A DNA stretch of 9,617 nt, taken from contig CAINOM010000257.1 in assembly GCA_903851455.1 (NCBI GenBank), forward strand, positions 1 to 9,617, given 5' to 3'. Both the position numbers and the translations under genes were made by a program. Below are positions 7,696 through 9,617 of this stretch, in pieces. The notes under the pieces were generated by a model. That model did no database searches. It was not told the origin of the DNA and saw nothing but the letters and a program-made list of their open reading frames with translations. Each line of letters starts with the position of its first letter. The stretch's first letter is position 1. The stretch is from an uncultured Bacteroidota bacterium (GTDB taxonomy: Bacteria; Bacteroidota; Bacteroidia; Chitinophagales; Chitinophagaceae).

Positions 7696-7724
7696 GGTGT
7701 GGCACTTCCAAAGTGTGCCACACC
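7696..7724. repeat. GGTGTGG hairpin repeat, copy A
   Basis: GGTGTGGCAC (7696-7705) and GTGCCACACC (7715-7724) form a perfect 10 bp stem with a 9 base loop TTCCAAAGT. It is preceded by CGCAC and closely resembles copy B at 9317-9347. Copies A and B differ at the eighth stem pair by a C-G to G-C exchange. No T-tract follows, so it is not a standard intrinsic terminator. Confidence 0.8.
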
Positions 7725-7788
7725 TAAATCCCCATTACGGCGCGCAAATAGCGTTTCCTGCGCCTGTACATTCGCGAAGTGCACGTAA

Positions 7789-7822
7789 CTCTTCCCCTAT
7801 GGAGAGGGGCTAGGGGTGTGTC
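7789..7822. repeat. C-rich/G-rich element ending in TAGGGGTGTG
   Basis: CCCCT (7794-7798) can pair with AGGGG (7805-7809), followed by CTAGGGGTGTGT. The same layout occurs near 1223 and near 9488, where the terminal part reads ACAGGGGTG and TTAGGGGTGTG. I treat these as diverged members of one dispersed intergenic family; three copies in under 10 kb support this, but the alignment is short. Confidence 0.5.
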
Positions 7823-7897
7823 TTTCTATTGCTCTGTAAATTCCCGCTTTACTAAAATTATTAGCACACCCAAGATTTTACTGTCTTAATACGTCTA

Positions 7898-7915
7898 TAC
7901 TATTGCACAATAGTA
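7898..7915 (+). promoter_or_regulatory. 18 bp palindrome over a candidate -7 promoter element
   Basis: TACTATTG (7898-7905) and CAATAGTA (7908-7915) are perfect inverted repeats separated by CA. The left arm also matches TAnnTTTG, the Bacteroidota -7 consensus, with one mismatch (ATTG for TTTG). The ATG of the NHL gene lies 9 bp after the palindrome. It could be a dimeric repressor operator covering the promoter, or a small hairpin in the transcript leader near the start codon. No regulator gene is in the window. Confidence 0.45.
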
Positions 7916-7924
7916 AATGAGCTT

Positions 7925-9292
7925 ATGAAAATACGACTGCTTTCGGTTTTTGCGTTGCTGTTATATGCTTATTGCGGCAACGCCCAGACTATATCCACCA
8001 TAGCAGGAAATGGATTGTTTGGTTTCTTTGGTGATGGCGGTCCTGCCTCAATGGCCGAGTTCTACAGCCCCATTGGCGTTGCTCTGGATACCAACGGAAA
8101 TATATACATAGCCGACGCGGGCAATAACCGTATCCGCAAAATAGATGCTACAGGTACGATCTCCACATTCGCCGGAAACGGTGTTGGAACAACGGGCTCA
8201 GGCAGCTATACCGGCGACGGCGGCCCTGCTGATTCTGCGGGCTTGTCGCTGCCCATGGCCGTAGCTGTTGATAACAGGGGGAATGTATATATTGCAGATG
8301 CAGGCAACAACTGCATTCGCATGGTCAATAGCGCAGGCATCATCACCACCATTGCCGGCAACGATACCTCCGGCTATAGCGGTGATGGCGGTCCGGCAAC
8401 CGCCGCAAAGCTACGCTTCCCTGCAGGTGTAACAGTGGCACCCGGCGGCTCTCTGTATATCGCCGATTTCTCCAACAACCGCATCCGTAAAGTCGATACC
8501 TCAGGCATCATTACCACGGTAGCCGGCAACGGGTTTGCCGCGGCTATCGATTCGGGTGGTTATAGCGGCGATGGTGGCCCTGCCGATTCAGCTGCGCTCT
8601 ATCTGCCCAACGCTGTCGCGTTCGATGATAGCATGAATATGTACATTGCCGACAGCTACAACAACAGGATCCGCAAAGTCACGCCGGCTGGTATCATTTC
8701 TACAGTCGCTGGCAATGGCAACCCCGGCTATAATGGCGATGATATACCGGCCGACTCTGCATCTTTATGCGCCCCATCTTCAGTTGCTTTCGACGCTCGC
8801 GGTAATATGTATATTGCCGATGACTGCACCAATCGTATCCGCCAGGTCTCACCTGCAGGCATTATCACCACACTTGCAGGTAATGGTATCCTCGGCTATG
8901 CTGGCGATGGTGGCCCTGCCTCACTGGCCGAACTGGTTGCACCGGCTTTCATCACCCTCGATCGCCTCGGCAACTACTATATTGCAGATGTCAATAACCA
9001 GTGTATTCGTTTTATTACATCCCTCACCGCAGGCTTTCCCGCGACTACTCCCGGTGAGCTGGTTACAGTATTCCCAAACCCCTCCGCGGGCGACTTCACG
9101 GTAACTGTCCCTGCCGCAACTAAATCAGTTATCACTATCTGCGACCTCTTCGGCCGGGTAATAACAACAATAGAGACCATGGCAAACACAAACAAAATAG
9201 CGATCACACTCAGCAACCAGCCGCCCGGCACATATCTGCTCAAAGTTCAAACTGCCGGCAGCTGCACAATCAAAAAGATCATGATCAACTAA
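7925..9292 (+). CDS. Six-repeat NHL beta-propeller protein with T9SS sorting domain
   Basis: This 455-residue exported protein has a signal peptide (residues 1-21, ending GNAQ) and six tandem NHL-type repeats at about 22-77, 78-138, 139-194, 195-256, 257-312 and 313-370. Each opens with TI(S/T)T-AGNG, has a GDGGPA turn, and closes with NxYIADxxNNRIRKV. Six repeats make one complete propeller. Residues 371-455 form a T9SS type A sorting domain (VFPNPSAGDF, ICDLFGRVI, PPGTYLLKV, KIMIN), so it is delivered to the cell surface or medium. NHL propellers usually act as binding scaffolds, but the ligand here is unknown and no enzyme active site is evident. Repeat 5 has GDDIPA instead of GDGGPA. Mature cysteines are C130, C282, C301 and C360 in the propeller and C406 and C447 in the sorting domain. 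It appears to be its own transcription unit, flanked by repeat-rich gaps. ATG at 7925 precedes the signal peptide; ATG at 7917 runs into a stop. Confidence 0.93.
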   Translation: MKIRLLSVFALLLYAYCGNAQTISTIAGNGLFGFFGDGGPASMAEFYSPIGVALDTNGNIYIADAGNNRIRKIDATGTISTFAGNGVGTTGSGSYTGDGGPADSAGLSLPMAVAVDNRGNVYIADAGNNCIRMVNSAGIITTIAGNDTSGYSGDGGPATAAKLRFPAGVTVAPGGSLYIADFSNNRIRKVDTSGIITTVAGNGFAAAIDSGGYSGDGGPADSAALYLPNAVAFDDSMNMYIADSYNNRIRKVTPAGIISTVAGNGNPGYNGDDIPADSASLCAPSSVAFDARGNMYIADDCTNRIRQVSPAGIITTLAGNGILGYAGDGGPASLAELVAPAFITLDRLGNYYIADVNNQCIRFITSLTAGFPATTPGELVTVFPNPSAGDFTVTVPAATKSVITICDLFGRVITTIETMANTNKIAITLSNQPPGTYLLKVQTAGSCTIKKIMIN

Positions 9293-9316
9293 AGTATCAG
9301 TTGACAACTTCCCCAC

Positions 9317-9347
9317 GGTGTGGGACACTTTCAAAATGTCCCACACC
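9317..9347. repeat. GGTGTGG hairpin repeat, copy B
   Basis: GGTGTGGGACA (9317-9327) and TGTCCCACACC (9337-9347) form a perfect 11 bp stem with a 9 base loop CTTTCAAAA. It begins 24 bp after the stop codon of the NHL gene, so it would cap the 3' end of that message. It is a diverged copy of the hairpin at 7696-7724. There is no downstream T-tract, so a role in RNA stability is as likely as termination. Confidence 0.8.
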
Positions 9348-9487
9348 CAACCACTCGCGAAACTTTTTCCAGGCTTAAGGCTGCTCCATTACTTCAGTGG
9401 CGGGCCAGTCCTGAGCGACAGTCGAAAAAGGCTCGATTGCTCAACAACCCACTATTTATCGTTATCGGGTACTCGCAAAGGACAGGT

Positions 9488-9529
9488 TACACCTCCCTGC
9501 TCTCAAAGGGGGTTAGGGGTGTGTTTTTT
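9488..9529. repeat. CACCTCCC...TTAGGGGTGTG element with trailing T-tract
   Basis: CACCTCCC is followed by GGGGGTTAGGGGTG, which can form an imperfect stem, then by T6 (9524-9529). It resembles the elements near 1223 and 7789. The stem plus T-tract could act as a weak rightward terminator, but it is about 200 bp beyond the NHL gene. Confidence 0.4.
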
Positions 9530-9570
9530 CACGCAGTTGCCGGTCATGTCTTGTCCTTGCACATCACGAA

Positions 9571-9594
9571 AATCCTGAAATCATTTAATCCTGA
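9571..9594. repeat. AATCCTGA short direct repeats
   Basis: AATCCTGA occurs at 9571-9578 and 9587-9594, a 16 bp period, with ATTTAATC between. Strings of AATCCTG-type units recur in intergenic DNA of many Bacteroidota, as I recall. The element may be partial. Confidence 0.4.
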
Positions 9595-9617
9595 TCCACT
9601 TTGTGGGAAACTCAAAC

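Larger units (their letters stand above)
7416..7924. other. Noncoding 509 bp gap crowded with palindromic elements
   Basis: I find no credible gene here. The left 190 bp is plain sequence with a T8 tract (7479-7486) that has no convincing preceding stem. The right part holds a two-hairpin element at 7611-7680, a separate hairpin at 7696-7724, a C-rich/G-rich element at 7789-7822, then about 75 bp of AT-rich sequence leading to a palindrome at 7898-7915. Short open frames across it have no signal peptide, domain or protein-like composition and run through the palindromes. Confidence 0.7.
9293..9617. other. Noncoding 325 bp end of window with palindromic and short repeats
   Basis: No credible gene is visible. 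It holds the hairpin at 9317-9347, a CCTGAGCGACAGTCGAA stretch at 9410-9426 reminiscent of a palindromic CTGAGC..GTCGAA repeat common in Bacteroidota intergenic DNA, an AGGGGTGTG element near 9488-9523 followed by a T6 tract, and AATCCTGA direct repeats near the end. An 86-codon open frame from 9318 starts inside the hairpin and has no protein-like features. Confidence 0.65.

Noticed and set aside
7423..7784. Short open frames on both strands in the 509 bp gap
   Set aside because: They run through perfect palindromes and show no protein-like features.
9318..9578. 86-codon plus-strand frame at the window end
   Set aside because: Starts inside a hairpin repeat and crosses two further repeat elements; no recognisable domain.

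Overview
The window looks like a chromosomal stretch of a Bacteroidota bacterium, most likely a Chitinophagaceae or related Chitinophagales member. The reasons are two proteins with C-terminal type IX secretion (T9SS) sorting domains, a DUF6029-like and a CBM9-DUF5916 outer-membrane protein, no clear Shine-Dalgarno sites, mid-range GC, and AT-rich intergenic DNA carrying GC-rich palindromic repeats. No rRNA, tRNA, CRISPR array, transposase or phage gene is visible.

Layout, left to right. (1) About 54-1106, plus strand: a GT-B glycosyltransferase of the GT4 type whose N-terminus is encoded upstream of the first canonical start codon. (2) 1107-1273: a convergent gap with a hairpin that could terminate transcription from both sides. 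(3) 1274-1768, minus strand: a secreted TlpA/thioredoxin-like protein. (4) 1863-3512, plus strand: a DUF6029-like outer-membrane barrel, divergent from the thioredoxin. (5) 3541-3735: three tandem copies of a 70-71 bp double-hairpin repeat. (6) 3857-6295: a CBM9-DUF5916 outer-membrane protein. (7) 6387-7415: a T9SS cargo protein with an unrecognised N-terminal region. (8) 7416-7924: a noncoding gap dense in palindromic repeats, ending in an 18 bp palindrome over a possible promoter. (9) 7925-9292: a six-repeat NHL beta-propeller with a T9SS sorting domain. (10) 9293-9617: noncoding DNA with more palindromic repeats.

Nearly everything encoded here acts at or beyond the inner membrane: one periplasmic redox protein, two outer-membrane barrels and two surface or secreted proteins. 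Only the thioredoxin/DUF6029 pair suggests a direct functional link, because the barrel keeps a paired-cysteine motif near its C-terminus. The remaining genes look like separate transcription units divided by repeats. I see no convincing new multi-gene system. The most unusual signals are the glycosyltransferase without a start codon, the tandem hairpin repeats, a pair of hairpins 1.6 kb apart that differ by a compensatory base-pair swap, and the palindrome in front of the NHL gene.
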